64,000 nucleotides of DNA, from positions 328,111-392,110 of the forward strand of contig JAENZJ010000001.1 in the NCBI GenBank assembly GCA_016841325.1, read 5' to 3'. This DNA comes from Thermincola carboxydiphila (GTDB taxonomy: Bacteria; Bacillota; Thermincolia; Thermincolales; UBA2595). Position numbers and translations under genes: made by a program. Below are positions 18,301-27,012 of the stretch, in pieces; position 1 is the first letter of the stretch; the number at the start of each line of letters is the position of its first letter. The notes below the pieces were generated by a model that worked only from the letters and a program-made list of their open reading frames with translations, made no database searches and was not told where the DNA came from.

Positions 18301-18456
18301 GACAAGGATGATATCGCCGAATATTCCATCAACAGTATAGCAACCCTGGTCAGAGAAGGACTGATAGCTGGCTCAGGAAATACGATAAATCCCCAGGACT
18401 CTACAACCCGGGCCGAAGCGGCAGTATTCCTGTACAGAATATATAACAAATACTAA
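15370..18456 (+). CDS. Giant S-layer-type surface protein, C-terminal part with three SLH domains
   Basis: Continuation of the preceding gene in another frame; the nominal GTG at 15370 lies inside the conserved repeat [13 protein letters not shown] and has no ribosome-binding site. It carries alternating Big_1-type Ig repeats and a second repeat type ([20 protein letters not shown] ... [12 protein letters not shown]; about 30-460), a beta-repeat module (about 540-620), a long linker domain, and three C-terminal SLH domains (from about 850: [40 protein letters not shown]) that bind secondary cell-wall polymer. Restored full length would be about 1,665 aa. It may be an adhesin or S-layer component. 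Confidence 0.8.
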   Translation: MKSTKAETVTYTASSDGVTITQTAQVTFEAGTMESLKVSAAVTQTAGVPFDVTVTAQDHYGNIVTNYTGTVHLSTNNGNSPGGTALSLPQDYTFTLADGGTYTFSSGVTLYNAGASSLTVTDTVYNTVTGTIGNITVNAGTVSADQSTVTASKSTVTADDNDNSIITVILRDIYGNLVSGKTVTLSQGSGSSEISTSSAVSGTDGTVTYAVNTTIAESVTYTAAADGVTLTQTAGVTFTPGKLEGFKISVMGTQTAGVPFSVTVTARDRFGNTNTDYTGTVSLSTDNGNSPGGEAPSLPQNYAFTAEDAGTHTFSGLTLFNADISSLTVTDTVYNTIYGTKGNITVNPGPVNPGLSTVTAGKSTVTANNTDSSTITVILKDAYDNPIAGKPVNLTKEDTIMATATSDTAGTVTFTVKSTKAEEVSYTAMADGVTITQDATVTFTAGPVDAAKSTVVAGKSPVAADGIDSSTITVTLKDAYENPVSGKTVILAGSGNSQISPANTMSAADGTVTFTVRNTTAEMVTYTVTADGITVAHVARINFTPPHTVSVAANPPAGGTVSGGGIYGEGVSVTVTAAVNSGYIFVNWTEGTIVVSNNATYTLILGTADRTLAANFSLIHSSGGGQTTNPPKPEVDSNGNVAISVSPTLDISTGTASTEVNETVLIDAFEKAAVNQEGVKTVAIDIPKVKGATTYTPTLPANFLTSGDVTKKIEINTDIASVSVPGNMLQAADAAGAEKVSLTIALGDKSKLPKDIREQLGNRPVTELSLKIDGQSTFWSNNSAPVKVSIPYTPTADELKDHEHITVWYIDGTGKVESVPSGRYDPSTGKVTFTTTHFSKYAVAFVQKFFSDISRYGWAKKQIEVMASKGIINGASKDTFAPAANITRADYLILLVKTLGLTADFDSNFDDVKPGTYYYEAAGIAKKLGIAAGSENNRFNPQENISRQDMMVLTARALEKFKSLKDTDNATVLNKFSDKDDIAEYSINSIATLVREGLIAGSGNTINPQDSTTRAEAAVFLYRIYNKY

Positions 18457-18468
18457 GTCTCGAACCAT

Positions 18469-18512
18469 AAAGAGACACGGGAGTATTTATACACTACCGT
18501 GTCTCTTTTATT
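18469..18512 (+). terminator. Terminator after the SLH surface protein
   Basis: AAAGAGACACGG and CCGTGTCTCTTT, 12-bp perfect stem with a 16-base loop, then TATTT. Confidence 0.85.
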
Positions 18513-18573
18513 TGTCTGCCCGCTAGCACCAAACATTCCGAAGTGAAGGAGCTTTTATTTAAAGACGAAGAGT

Positions 18574-18696
18574 TCAAATTCCTCCAAATGTTATTCCGTA
18601 AATTGATAAACGGCGTATTTCTGTTTTAGGAACTATACTTACAAGAATTGTCACGAAAATTGCTGTATAAACGAAAGGTATGATATTTATCGGCAT
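18574..18696 (-). pseudogene. Truncated small membrane-protein gene, 40 aa
   Basis: A GGAGGTG ribosome-binding site precedes ATG at 18696. The product starts MPINIIPFVYTAIFVTILVS, one membrane helix, then a basic turn (PKTEIRRLSIYG) and stops early. It looks like the first helix of a longer membrane protein cut by a mutation, but a genuine small protein is possible. The rest of 18513-18863 shows no other gene. Confidence 0.4.
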
Positions 18697-18863
18697 TTTA
18701 ACTGGCACCTCCAATTAGTCTAAAATTTGTGATAACCCATTTATTGTTAATACAGTCATGTTCGGTTTAGTTTGCTAATATTTCAAAAGTAAAACAGAAA
18801 CAACGTAATTAAACCTAACTAAATTCGCACAATCTATCTGCCCAACGTTTGACGGAAGAATAG

Positions 18864-19344
18864 TTAGCTTAAATACTTCTCTACTAGCTTCTCCGCCGCA
18901 CGAGTCGCCAGAGCTTGTGTAGTCAATGTAGGATTTGGACCACCCAAACTGTTATGATGCATACTGTTATCTGCGATAAAAAGCCGCTTGACTTGATACG
19001 CTTCACAATTGGCATCCACAACAAAGCCCATTCTCATGGTGCTTTCAACATGTCCGAATGTAGCAGGCCAGTCACATCGAACTACTTTTTTCGCTCCGGC
19101 CTTTAACAGCAGTTCTGCGGATATCCGGCACAGTTGATCACGCTTTTGATATTTGTTGCAATGGGTATTCTTCTATTGCCTGCTCTTCAGGCAATATAGC
19201 ATTTGGCTGAGGACGAAGTGTGGGCCTCACTACATTTTTCGTTTTTATATATTCCCATCCTGCCCTCTTGCCTCCGTATAAAAACAGCTCATCCAGTGGT
19301 TCCGGTTTTGCAAAAGTGACAGGAAGTATGGATTCCACTTTCTC
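18864..19344 (-). pseudogene. GMC-family oxidoreductase remnant (C-terminal)
   Basis: Reading the complement from about 19160 to 18864 gives a clear C-terminal end of a glucose-methanol-choline oxidoreductase: GHVESTMRMG, LFIADNSMHHNSLGGPNPT and LTTQALATRAAEKL, including the His/Asn active-site region. Coding-like sequence continues upstream in another frame (19344-19141: KPEPLDELFLYGGKRAGWE...), so at least one frameshift is present near 19140. The FAD-binding N-terminal part is absent. No start or ribosome-binding site is seen. Non-functional remnant inside the island. Confidence 0.7.
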
Positions 19345-19449
19345 ATAATAGGGTATAAAAATAATCCATAAATTAATGACAATTACATATAACAACCTTG
19401 TCTTAGACAAAATAACAAATGCTAGAAAGATAAAGTGAGGAATGTAAGG

Positions 19450-20190
19450 ATGTTTAAATTTTGGAAAAGGAAAAAAAACCAAAGTAGTGATAATAATAGT
19501 ATAGATTTCAATACAATTGAACTTAAAGAAAACCCCTCAAGGTCTGTGCTATTAAAAACAATAACCCATAACACTACCCAGGTATTGCGGGGGCCCAAAC
19601 TTCGTTTTGTTGAAGATTTACAGACCAATATTGAATTAATCAAATATCTTGTTCCCTCAAAGGAATTGGTATTAGAGACGTTATCAATAGGAAGTTCCGC
19701 ATCAATAACTGTTGCCTTGGCTTATCTAAAAAATGTAGCAAACCCTGGAATTGTCAATGAGGTTAAAAACCGGGTTAAGTCTATTAAAACAAGAAGTTTA
19801 TTCGACAGCAGTTACATACAAAGAAACATTGAAGACTCTGCCTTGAGCCCTTTTCCCCAGGTCGAAACAACTGACCGCCCCGATAGTACACAAAGCGCTT
19901 TATGGCAGGGTAGAGTTGCAATTATCTTGGATGGGAGTTCGGACGTTCTATTGGCTCCCTGTACATTTTTTGAACTTGTAGACACTCCGGAGGATGCCTA
20001 TTCTCGCTGGTTTTTTGCTGCAAGTTTTTTTAAGATTGCCCGATATATTATGCTTTTGTTTGCTTTATGTTTACCCGGGTTCTATATTGCACTACTCTCA
20101 TTTAATCCCCAACTTGTGCCAACCCAGTTACTATTGCTGATAGTTAATAGCAGGGAGGGGCTGCCTTTTCCTATATATTTTGAAGCTTAA
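19450..20190 (+). pseudogene. Truncated GerA-family spore germination gene
   Basis: First 246 residues of a GerA-type germinant-receptor A subunit (normally about 480-530 aa). N-terminal soluble domain with LETLSIGSSASITVALAYLKNVANP, EDSALSPFPQVETTDRPD and QGRVAIILDGS..LLAPCTFFELVDTPEDAY, all typical, then one hydrophobic segment; it ends in-frame at LPFPIYFEA-stop, where intact proteins continue into further membrane helices. ATG at 19450, GAGG nine bases upstream. Directly joined to a gerC remnant, which implies an internal deletion removing the rest of gerA and intervening receptor genes. Confidence 0.8.
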
Positions 20191-20754
20191 ACCAGTAAGG
20201 GAACAGCTTTTGGGAGCAGGGCGGTTTTAAAGGATGGAAAAAAGATACTTGTCAGAGAAGGAGCGTCAGTATATAAAGACTGGAAACTTATAGCCTGGCT
20301 CAACGATGAGAAAGCTCAGGCTGCTAACTGGTTAGTTGAAAAAACACGACCAGTAGTTGTTGCAAATGATGGAGACAAAAGTTTCGCCTATCAGGTCTCA
20401 AAGCAAAAAACCAAAATTAAGCCTAAGTTCGAGAATGGAAAGCTCAGTTTTCAGGTAAAAGTAAATACCAACGGAATGGTGACTGAGGAAACCGGAGAAG
20501 AAATTGATTTTTCCAAGGAAAAGAACCTTAAAAAAGTGGAAGCTCTGTTTACTAAGGAAATAAAACAGCAGGTCGAATCAGGCATATATAAATCGCAACA
20601 CGAGTTAAAAACTGATTATCTCGGGTTCGGCAAAGCGCTCAGGAAATATGAACCTGAAAAGTTTAAGTCGTTGAAGTGGCAGGAGGTATATCCGACAGTG
20701 CCGGTTACTGTTGAGGTGAAGTGTAAGGTTAGTTCCTCTGGTTTACAAACATAA
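20191..20754 (+). pseudogene. GerC-family germination protein, C-terminal remnant
   Basis: In the same frame as the gerA fragment and separated from it only by its TAA. The translation TSKGTAFGSRAVLKDGKK, then LIAWLNDEKAQAANWLVEKT and a C-terminal domain with GMVTEETGEEIDF and YPTVPVTVEVKCKV, matches the C-terminal half of Ger(x)C lipoproteins. The N-terminal half with its lipobox is missing and there is no start codon with a ribosome-binding site at the junction. Confidence 0.75.
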
Positions 20755-20797
20755 AGGGTGTAATTGAAAGTTTTAGTTGATATGGAGAGTGGTCAAT

Positions 20798-21247
20798 ATG
20801 GATAGACTTTATAGGGGTGCAGTGGCAGGTATAGTTGGAGGAATTGTAATGAACGCATGGAGTTTCTTCTCTTATCATATCCTCTATTTTAATACAAGGC
20901 GTTATACTGACTGGATGGGAGTTATAGTTTACGGGGATTTGCCAAGAACTTTGGCAGAAACTCTTTATGCCCTTATGTTGCATTTAGTATGGGTTGGATT
21001 ATTGGGTGTTCTGTTTGCTTATCTGATTCCGCATAATAATTCACGAGGTTATTTGCTTACAGGTGCTTTTTACGGACTTGCATCAGGAATTATAATTTAT
21101 GCTATACCAACATTGCTTAGAACACCTTATATTTCCAAGTTTCCTTTCAATACTACTATTTCAAATCATATTGGTGCAATATTATGGGGAGTGACACTGG
21201 CATATACACTTCGTTGGTTGTATAACAGTTCCAAACTTGATTCTTAA
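20798..21247 (+). CDS. Small multi-span membrane protein, YqhR-like
   Basis: 149 aa, four hydrophobic helices (RGAVAGIVGGIVMNAWSFF; LMLHLVWVGLLGVLFAYLI; GAFYGLASGIIIYAI; HIGAILWGVTLAY). The pattern resembles YqhR-type membrane proteins of spore-formers; family assignment is tentative. ATG at 20798 with GGAGAG ten bases upstream. It appears to be the only intact gene in the AT-rich half of the island, and is followed by a decayed paralogue. Confidence 0.65.
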   Translation: MDRLYRGAVAGIVGGIVMNAWSFFSYHILYFNTRRYTDWMGVIVYGDLPRTLAETLYALMLHLVWVGLLGVLFAYLIPHNNSRGYLLTGAFYGLASGIIIYAIPTLLRTPYISKFPFNTTISNHIGAILWGVTLAYTLRWLYNSSKLDS

Positions 21248-21263
21248 AATGGAGGAAAAAATA

Positions 21264-21462
21264 GTGGATAGCATTTTAGAGGTTTGGTTGGAGGCATAGT
21301 TGATGGTGTAGTAAGGAACATATGGAGTTTTACTATTGTTGAAATTTACAGAACTCCGATGTATTAGATTGGGCATCGGCTGTTGTTTACGGTCGTTTGT
21401 CTCGCAATCTATTGAAATTGTCACATGCACTTAAACTTATCTTTTGTAGGGAATTGGAGTAA
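21264..21462 (+). pseudogene. Decayed paralogue of the preceding membrane protein
   Basis: GGAGG at 21251 and GTG at 21264 remain, but the frame breaks at once. Read across frames it gives GLVGGIVDGVVRNIWSF, EIYRTPMY and LDWASAVVYGRLSRNLL, aligning with AGIVGGIVMNAWSF, RRYTDWMGVIVYGDLPRTL of the gene before. At least two frameshifts. The following 21463-21720 contains no convincing gene; GATGGACTA occurs twice 20 bp apart near 21680-21705. Confidence 0.7.
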
Positions 21463-21720
21463 TACGAACTAATGTAACCTGTATTGATGAACCGAAACGA
21501 TGGTGGTTTAGAGTTCACATCGATTCAGATGACTTTCTTGGACAATAAGTGGAAGAGGTCTTATGAGGGAGTAATGGTATCTCATATATTTTGTTCACAT
21601 ACCATATGGAAAAGATAGTTTTTTATGGACGTAAAACTATAACCACGGCCGGGAAGCTTAGAAAATTAAGTATTTGATGGACTATAAAATACGTGATGGA
21701 CTAGTTAAAACCTCAGAATT

Positions 21721-21770
21721 TTGAATGGCATTCAAGAGGTCAGCGGTTTGATCCCGCTTGTCTCCACCAA
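21721..21770 (+). repeat. Right attachment repeat: orphan 3' part of tRNA-Ala
   Basis: 49 of 50 bp identical to 13003-13052, including encoded CCA. The 5' half of a tRNA is absent upstream, so it is not a tRNA gene. The single change turns the T-loop TTCG into TTTG. It probably is the displaced original 3' end of the tRNA, since a terminator follows at the right distance. Confidence 0.9.
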
Positions 21771-21780
21771 AACATAACAT

Positions 21781-21822
21781 TGAAACCCATGCAATTATCA
21801 AAGTTTGCAGGGGTTTTTGGTT
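21781..21822 (+). terminator. Terminator after the right att repeat
   Basis: AAACCCATGCAA and TTGCAGGGGTTT pair with one mismatch, followed by TTGGTTTTTC. Likely the original terminator of tRNA-Ala before insertion of the island. Confidence 0.7.
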
Positions 21823-21882
21823 TTTCTAAGGGAAATTTAAAATTCGTGTAAACTGCCTTGTGGCAGTCTGTCATAAAAACAC

Positions 21883-21911
21883 TTGCATTTCCAAATCATT
21901 CATGATATACT
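21883..21911 (+). promoter_or_regulatory. Promoter of the cold-shock gene
   Basis: TTGCAT, 17-bp spacer, TATACT (21906-21911). The start near 21918 gives a leader of about 115 nt before the cold-shock ATG, as is common for csp mRNAs whose leaders act as temperature-sensitive structures. Confidence 0.7.
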
Positions 21912-22033
21912 ACTGTTAGTGTTAAGAAGTGGTAAAAACTTGAACGATCTTTGAGTCTCCATGAATGGTTTGACAAAAAGTGTTTGGGTATTCTGCTTTT
22001 TGATTCAATCTATTTAGAAGGAGGCTATCACAA

Positions 22034-22231
22034 ATGCAGGGTAAAGTAAAATGGTTTAATGCAGAAAAGGGTTTTGGCTTTATTGAAAGTAACGAGGGTG
22101 GCGACGTCTTCGTACACTTCTCAGCAATTCAGAGTGAAGGTTTCAAGACTCTGAATGAAGGCCAGGATGTAGAATTTGATGTTGTCGAAGGTAACCGCGG
22201 CGTACAAGCAGCCAATGTAGTCGGTCTGTAA
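22034..22231 (+). CDS. Cold-shock protein (CspA family)
   Basis: 65-aa single cold-shock domain, an RNA/ssDNA-binding beta-barrel acting as an RNA chaperone. RNP1 KGFGFI and RNP2 VFVHFS are intact. AGAAGGAGG lies upstream of the ATG. Long leader and own terminator. The next gene is a DEAD-box helicase, a common cold-adaptation partner. Confidence 0.96.
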   Translation: MQGKVKWFNAEKGFGFIESNEGGDVFVHFSAIQSEGFKTLNEGQDVEFDVVEGNRGVQAANVVGL

Positions 22232-22252
22232 GATTAAATCAAATTAAACAAG

Positions 22253-22293
22253 TAAGGGCATTTTCCTGGTAATGGGAAAGTGTCCTTGTTTTT
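22253..22293 (+). terminator. Terminator after the cold-shock gene
   Basis: AAGGGCATTTTCC pairs with GGGAAAGTGTCCTT (few mismatches), followed by GTTTTTTG. Confidence 0.75.
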
Positions 22294-22367
22294 TGCCGGA
22301 GCGGAAACAATAAATAACTTTGAGTAAAAATGCAGATTATAGTAAAAAAAGAAAGGGGTTTTAAATA

Positions 22368-23804
22368 TTGCGTACATTTTACGAGCTTGAGCTCAGCCAG
22401 CCGGTTATCCGGGCGGTAACAGACATGGGGTTTGAAGTGACAACCCCCATTCAGGAACAAACTATTATACCTGCACTAAACGGCAGGGATATTATCGGGC
22501 AGGCCCAGACTGGAACCGGTAAAACTGCAGCTTTTGGGATTCCACTGGTGGAGAAGGCTAATGTAGAAAACGAGCATATCAGCGGACTGGTGGTCACACC
22601 TACCAGGGAATTAGCGATTCAGGTGGCTGAGGAAATAAATAAAATCGGCCAATATAAAGGTGTTCGTGCTCTACCCATTTATGGGGGGCAGGATATTACC
22701 CGCCAGATCAGGGCGATCAAAAACAGGCCCCAAATAATAGTAGGGACACCGGGACGCCTGATGGACCACATGAGACGGAAAACTGTCAGACTGCAGCAGG
22801 TATCTGTGGTGGTTCTTGATGAAGCTGACGAGATGCTGAACATGGGTTTTATAGACGATATCGAAACAATCCTGCGGGAAATTCCCACAGACCGGCAGAC
22901 ACTGCTCTTTTCGGCCACCATGCCCAAAGCAATCGTGAATCTGGCGCGGCAGTTTATGATTAACCCGAAGTCTGTCAGTATAGAGGCCAAAGAAGTTACT
23001 GTCCCCAATACGGAACAGAGTTATATCGAGGTTCAGGAAAAACAGAAATTCGATATCCTCTGCCGGCTGCTGGATATTCAATCACCCGAGCGGGCTATTG
23101 TATTTGGCCGGACCAAGAAAAGAGTTGATGAGATTACCGAGGGGCTTAATAAGCGGGGTTACTCTGCTGAAGGGATTCACGGGGACCTTACCCAGGGTAA
23201 GCGGGACAGTGTCATCCGTAATTTCAAGAGAAATGTCACCGAAATATTGGTTGCCACCGATGTGGCTGCCAGAGGATTGGACATCACCGATGTGACCCAT
23301 GTTTATAATTTCGACATCCCTCAGGACCCGGAAAGTTATGTCCACCGGGTCGGGCGTACCGGGCGGGCAGGTAAAAGCGGCAGCGCTGTAACCCTGGTGA
23401 CTCCCAGGGAGTTGAACCATTTAAGATTAATTGAGCAAATCACCAAAAGGAAAATAGTGCGGCAGCCCATTCCTACCGTTAATGAAGCCATAGAAGGCCA
23501 GCAGCAGCTGGCGGTTAATAAGTTAATGCGAACAGTTGGGGAGGGTGGTACCGGTCAGTATAAGGAGCTGGCTGAAAGCCTGCTGGAAGCTAATGATTCG
23601 GTGACCTTATTGTCGGCAGCGCTGAAACTTCTGGCCAGAGAACCTGATACCACACCGGTAACTTTGACCGAGCCGGTCCCGCTGCGGCAGAATAAACAGA
23701 GATATGATAAGCGCGGCCAGCAGCCATTTCACCACAAGGGGGGAAAGACTAAGAGCGCCAGGTCTCATAACAAAAGGCCCAAAAGGGTAAAGAAAATCTC
23801 ATAG
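22368..23804 (+). CDS. DEAD-box RNA helicase (CshA/DeaD type)
   Basis: 478 aa. RecA-like domain 1 with the Q-motif region ([15 protein letters not shown]), Walker [21 protein letters not shown] and SAT; domain 2 with [10 protein letters not shown] and [10 protein letters not shown]; a basic C-terminal tail (about 440-478) typical for RNA contact. ATP-dependent RNA unwinding in ribosome assembly, mRNA decay or cold adaptation. TTG start with AAAGGGG upstream. Confidence 0.95.
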   Translation: MRTFYELELSQPVIRAVTDMGFEVTTPIQEQTIIPALNGRDIIGQAQTGTGKTAAFGIPLVEKANVENEHISGLVVTPTRELAIQVAEEINKIGQYKGVRALPIYGGQDITRQIRAIKNRPQIIVGTPGRLMDHMRRKTVRLQQVSVVVLDEADEMLNMGFIDDIETILREIPTDRQTLLFSATMPKAIVNLARQFMINPKSVSIEAKEVTVPNTEQSYIEVQEKQKFDILCRLLDIQSPERAIVFGRTKKRVDEITEGLNKRGYSAEGIHGDLTQGKRDSVIRNFKRNVTEILVATDVAARGLDITDVTHVYNFDIPQDPESYVHRVGRTGRAGKSGSAVTLVTPRELNHLRLIEQITKRKIVRQPIPTVNEAIEGQQQLAVNKLMRTVGEGGTGQYKELAESLLEANDSVTLLSAALKLLAREPDTTPVTLTEPVPLRQNKQRYDKRGQQPFHHKGGKTKSARSHNKRPKRVKKIS

Positions 23805-23817
23805 GCACAGCAGAAAA

Positions 23818-23848
23818 CACAGCGGTTCAGAGAATCGCTGTTTTTTTA
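23818..23848 (+). terminator. Terminator after the helicase
   Basis: ACAGCG and CGCTGT around an 11-base loop, then TTTTTTT. Confidence 0.8.
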
Positions 23849-23981
23849 TTAAGATGTTTAGGTTTCGACATATTACTATAATAACAACCGACATGTTTTT
23901 TACGACTTGTAATAGACAGAACCATTATAATGTAGTATGTATGAAGTTTAACCAGAATTCTTGTTTGTGAACGGAGGTACT

Positions 23982-25172
23982 ATGAAAGGCCAGGAAAAAA
24001 CCCGACAACAGGATTTGGATAAGTTCATTTTAAGAAAACAATACGGGCACAAAGAATTCAGGAACCTGTACCACAAAATTCTTGAGAATTATTTTGACTA
24101 TTCCCTGGCATCTATAGCTTTATTGGACAGGGAATTTAATTTCATCTGTGTTAACGAAAACTATGCCAGGGCAAACAACAAAGATGTATCGTATTTTACC
24201 GGAAAGAATCACTTTGATCTATATCCTTCAGAAGAAGCGAAACAGATATTTAAGAATGTGGTGGATAGCCAAAAAACTTTTCAGATTATTGCCAGGCCTT
24301 TTGTTTTTCCCGAAAAGCCGGGAGTCATTACTTACTGGGATTGGACACTGACCCCGGTATTAAATGAATCAGGGCAGGTTGAACTTTTAATCCTGTGCCT
24401 TATTGACGTAACAGAAAAACAGCGTTTAAAACAGGAAATTGAGCGCCTGGACCGGTTTAATCTTGTTGCTGAAACTGCAGCCGGGATAGGACATGAAGTC
24501 CGAAATCCGCTTACTACTGTAAGGGGTTTTCTGCAGTTGCTTACTGATAAAGAACATAATTCCCAGAAAAAGGAATATTATCACCTGATGATTGAGGAAC
24601 TTGACAGGGCAAATTCTATCATTACCGAATTCCTTTCACTGGCCAAAGACAGGTTTACCGAGTTGCGTCCGTTTTCACTGAATGCAGTTCTGAACTCTAT
24701 ATATCCACTGCTAGCCACAGATGCCCTCAGACAGGATAAATATATTGTGCTGCAGAAGGGGAATATACCTGAGATTCCGGTCAATGAACATGAGATACGG
24801 CAGTTGGTTATTAATCTGGTCAAAAACGGACTGGAAGCTATGTCGGTTCACGGGGTCCTGACTATCGGGACTTATGCTGAGGGCGATGAAGTGGTGCTTT
24901 ATGTGGCAGACCAGGGGCCGGGAATAGACCCGGATATTCTCAATAAGCTGGGCAATCCATTTGTAACTACCAAAGAAAAGGGGACAGGACTGGGAGTTGC
25001 AGTTTGTTACAGTATTGCTGACAGGCATACGGCTAAGATTGATATAAAAACAGGTTCTGCCGGAACCACCTTTTATGTAAGGTTTAAGATACCGGAGTGT
25101 AATTCCGGAACTAAAAAGGCAGTTAGTTGGAGTTACCCTGATACATTATTTACAGGGATGTTTCCAGAATAA
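23982..25172 (+). CDS. PAS-domain sensor histidine kinase
   Basis: 396 aa, no membrane helices, so probably cytosolic. N-terminal PAS domain (about 30-150: SIALLDREFNFICVNENYARAN ... VITYWDWTLTPV), then a HisKA domain with the phospho-acceptor His in GIGHEVRNPLTTVRG and an HATPase_c domain (NLVKNGLEA N-box, ADQGPGI G1, GTGLGVAVCYSI G2). The layout resembles orphan sporulation-type kinases; no response regulator is adjacent. ATG at 23982 follows GGAGG (the TTG at 23961 lacks a site). Confidence 0.88.
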   Translation: MKGQEKTRQQDLDKFILRKQYGHKEFRNLYHKILENYFDYSLASIALLDREFNFICVNENYARANNKDVSYFTGKNHFDLYPSEEAKQIFKNVVDSQKTFQIIARPFVFPEKPGVITYWDWTLTPVLNESGQVELLILCLIDVTEKQRLKQEIERLDRFNLVAETAAGIGHEVRNPLTTVRGFLQLLTDKEHNSQKKEYYHLMIEELDRANSIITEFLSLAKDRFTELRPFSLNAVLNSIYPLLATDALRQDKYIVLQKGNIPEIPVNEHEIRQLVINLVKNGLEAMSVHGVLTIGTYAEGDEVVLYVADQGPGIDPDILNKLGNPFVTTKEKGTGLGVAVCYSIADRHTAKIDIKTGSAGTTFYVRFKIPECNSGTKKAVSWSYPDTLFTGMFPE

Positions 25173-25265
25173 CATATTGTTGAAAATATCTGGATACAGG
25201 GGTATAATTGCAGTATGATACAGTAAGTATCTTGTAGGCGGGGAAAATATTTAAGGAGGGGTGAT

Positions 25266-25763
25266 ATGAGGAATAGAATGCGAATTTTGGCACTTTTGCT
25301 TTTCGCGGTTTTCATGGTTGGACTTTTAGGCTGTGGAAGTATTGAGGACAAGATTGCTGAAAAAGCTACCGAAAAAATTGTGGAAGGGGCAACCGGTGCT
25401 CAAGTCGACATTGACAACGGCGGTGTCAAAGTCGAAGGAGAAGGCGGCTCTTTTGAAGCGGGTGAGAATCTGGACTGGCCGCAGGATGCCATGGGGGACC
25501 TGCCTGAACCGAATGCCACAGTAACCGGGGTGATCAAAGGCGGTGAGGAGTCCTGTACTGTAGCATTCTCAGGGATGGCCGTTGATGATGCAAAGGATTA
25601 TATGGCTGCACTTACCGAAATGGGCTTTAAGAACGGTATGAATTTAGCAGACCAGGAAAGCCTCATGTTAACAGGGGCAAGGGATGATGGTTCCAATGTC
25701 AGCTTTATTTATAATATCACAGCAAAAGAGGGTACCATAGCCTATGGCAAGGCAGTACAATAA
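25266..25763 (+). CDS. Putative lipoprotein, unknown function
   Basis: 165 aa with signal peptide and lipobox VGLLGC (Cys at about 20). After the lipidated Cys comes a short helical stretch (EDKIAEKATEKIVEGATGAQVDID) and a folded domain with GENLDWPQDAMGDLPEPN. The composition resembles DUF6591-type lipoproteins of Clostridia. AAGGAGGGG precedes the ATG. It lies downstream of the kinase by 90 bp, possibly with its own promoter. Confidence 0.7.
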   Translation: MRNRMRILALLLFAVFMVGLLGCGSIEDKIAEKATEKIVEGATGAQVDIDNGGVKVEGEGGSFEAGENLDWPQDAMGDLPEPNATVTGVIKGGEESCTVAFSGMAVDDAKDYMAALTEMGFKNGMNLADQESLMLTGARDDGSNVSFIYNITAKEGTIAYGKAVQ

Positions 25764-25803
25764 CGCAATTTAAAAAGTATTACGTATGGTCTTTAAGTAT
25801 CGG

Positions 25804-25830
25804 ATACAGGGTGTCTTTTACACCCTGTAT
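25804..25830 (+). terminator. Hairpin after the lipoprotein
   Basis: ATACAGGGTGT and ACACCCTGTAT, perfect 11-bp stem with loop CTTTT. The T-rich tail starts about 8 bases later, so termination efficiency is uncertain. Confidence 0.55.
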
Positions 25831-25963
25831 GCACTATTTTTACAGGAAGTTGTGCCTATTTGTTAAAATCCGGTCTTTTCCGCGAGGGATTGCTCGTATG
25901 CCTGAATCATCTTTTTGACCATGTGGCTGCCAGCAATATCGGCATTTTGGCAAGGCAGTCTGT

Positions 25964-26476
25964 TTATTCCGGCCTGAAAACCGGAGCAATCTGAAGCCAT
26001 CCCTTTACTTTGGCAAACTTGACCAGTTTATCGAAAAGAGAAAGTTCACTGGTCAGGAAACCGACGATTATATGGCGCAGGGGGTCATTTGTCAGAATGC
26101 TGCGGCTGACCCGGGCGATGTGGTCAATGAAACTCTGACACCCTTCAAAAACCTGGGCAAAGATAAAACGGTCATTGAGTGCCATACCGGTTTCGGCTAT
26201 GTTAACATCTTTGGGTGGCCGGTAGGGCATCGGAAGTCTGAACAGGGACATCTGTTTTTCGAGTTCACTGACCTGATTTTCAAGAAATTTGATACCATAT
26301 GCCAGCATTGCCTTTAGTTCCTCATCATGGGCGAAACTGTGGTACAACCTTGTCTCCTCCAGGCATTTATACCTGGCTGTTGTCAAATCCCACAAAATAC
26401 CTGCTTCCATAATACTAATGGTAGGCTCAACAGCTGTCTGGGCTTTGCCAAAGTGAATATTACCGATCTGCACCAT
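25964..26476 (-). CDS. DUF3231 (spore coat-like) protein
   Basis: 170 aa, four-helix-type protein of the DUF3231 family, common in spore-formers and related to ferritin-like coat proteins. Typical features: EAGILWDLTTARYKCLEETRLYHSFAHDEELKAML and LPMPYRPP. ATG at 26476 after AAGGGG. Just past the stop, the complement 25960-25865 in a shifted frame reads like a natural continuation (NRLPCQNADIAGSHMVKKMI, then AYEQSLAEKTGF-stop), so a one-base deletion near 25965 may have shortened the protein by about 33 residues. Confidence 0.7.
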   Translation of the reverse strand: MVQIGNIHFGKAQTAVEPTISIMEAGILWDLTTARYKCLEETRLYHSFAHDEELKAMLAYGIKFLENQVSELEKQMSLFRLPMPYRPPKDVNIAETGMALNDRFIFAQVFEGCQSFIDHIARVSRSILTNDPLRHIIVGFLTSELSLFDKLVKFAKVKGWLQIAPVFRPE

Positions 26477-26563
26477 AGAAAACTACCCCTTTTAACTTGA
26501 TTTTCTTGCAAGATTTCATTAGATATTATTTTAATTGGCAACCGGTATTATTCACAGAATATA

Positions 26564-26602
26564 AGGGACTGTCCCATAACTACATGGGCCGTCCCTTTTT
26601 AA
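26564..26602. terminator. Hairpin with GGGAC/GTCCC arms
   Basis: AAGGGACTGTCCCAT and ATGGGCCGTCCCTT pair imperfectly, followed by TTT. No + strand gene precedes it except a possible unannotated transcript; it may be part of the non-coding block that follows. Confidence 0.45.
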
Positions 26603-26609
26603 ATTTTGA

Positions 26610-26922
26610 GCCTTCAATTAGTGCCGGGGAATTTGGCGTGACACTGCATCGATTTTCCGCACCGGCGTCGGATGATTCTAACCTTGCTCCTGGCGAAGTC
26701 ACGGACTAAACCGCCAATTCGCCATCCTACCCGCAAAGGGTACGCCGGAATCCGTAAGCCGCTAAAGCGGCAACGGCTCTGCAGATGGCTCGGTGGCGGC
26801 TCCGCCATCCATGGCCCCGGTCCGCTGCGTGAGACTTGGCGCTTTAGCGCCTTAGTCGAACGGCGCATCCTTGCGGGTGTGACTTCGCTTAGCGGAGCTT
26901 CGGTTCAATATTGGTAGTGATT
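26610..26922 (+). ncRNA. GC-rich structured non-coding block, candidate RNA or dispersed repeat
   Basis: About 310 bp, clearly GC-richer than its surroundings and full of stops in sensible frames. Short self-complementary units are dense: GCCGC-TAAA-GCGGC-type at 26758-26771, GGCGGCTCCGCC at 26795-26806, GACT-t-GGCGCT-tt-AGCGCC-tt-AGTC at 26833-26855, and CTTCGCTTAGCGGAG near 26883. A T-tailed hairpin follows on the + strand, so it may be a transcribed RNA. It does not show the conserved boxes of tmRNA, RNase P RNA or SRP RNA. Alternative: a REP-like or insertion-derived repeat. Short ORFs on both strands are rejected for lack of starts and coding character. Confidence 0.35.
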
Positions 26923-26956
26923 CAGTGGGCTTAAGAAAAAGTCCACTGGTTTTTTG
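26923..26956 (+). terminator. Terminator after the GC-rich block
   Basis: CAGTGGGC and GTCCACTG pair (one mismatch) around AAGAAAAA-type loop, followed by GTTTTTTG. Its presence on the + strand, with no protein gene upstream, is the main reason to suspect a transcript here. Confidence 0.6.
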
Positions 26957-26958
26957 AC

Positions 26959-27007
26959 CAAAAATAAAAGGACTATACCCATAAGATTTTAACTTATGGG
27001 ACAGTCC
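26959..27007 (-). terminator. Terminator of the citrate synthase gene
   Basis: On the complement, CCCATAAG-TTAAAAT-CTTATGGG extended by GGAC/GTCC pairs, followed by CTTTTATTTTT. It begins 5 bp after the stop of citrate synthase. Confidence 0.8.
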
Positions 27008-27012
27008 CAATC

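Noticed and set aside
21450..21548. Short frame ending DSDDFLGQ after the decayed membrane gene
   Set aside because: No start codon or ribosome-binding site and no recognisable family; possibly another gene scrap of the island.
21721..21770. Second tRNA-Ala gene
   Set aside because: Only the 3' part is present; acceptor 5' strand and D arm are missing.
26614..26917. Two 81-84-aa frames on opposite strands in the GC-rich block
   Set aside because: No ribosome-binding sites, Arg/Pro-rich random-like translations on both strands, and hairpin density point to non-coding sequence.
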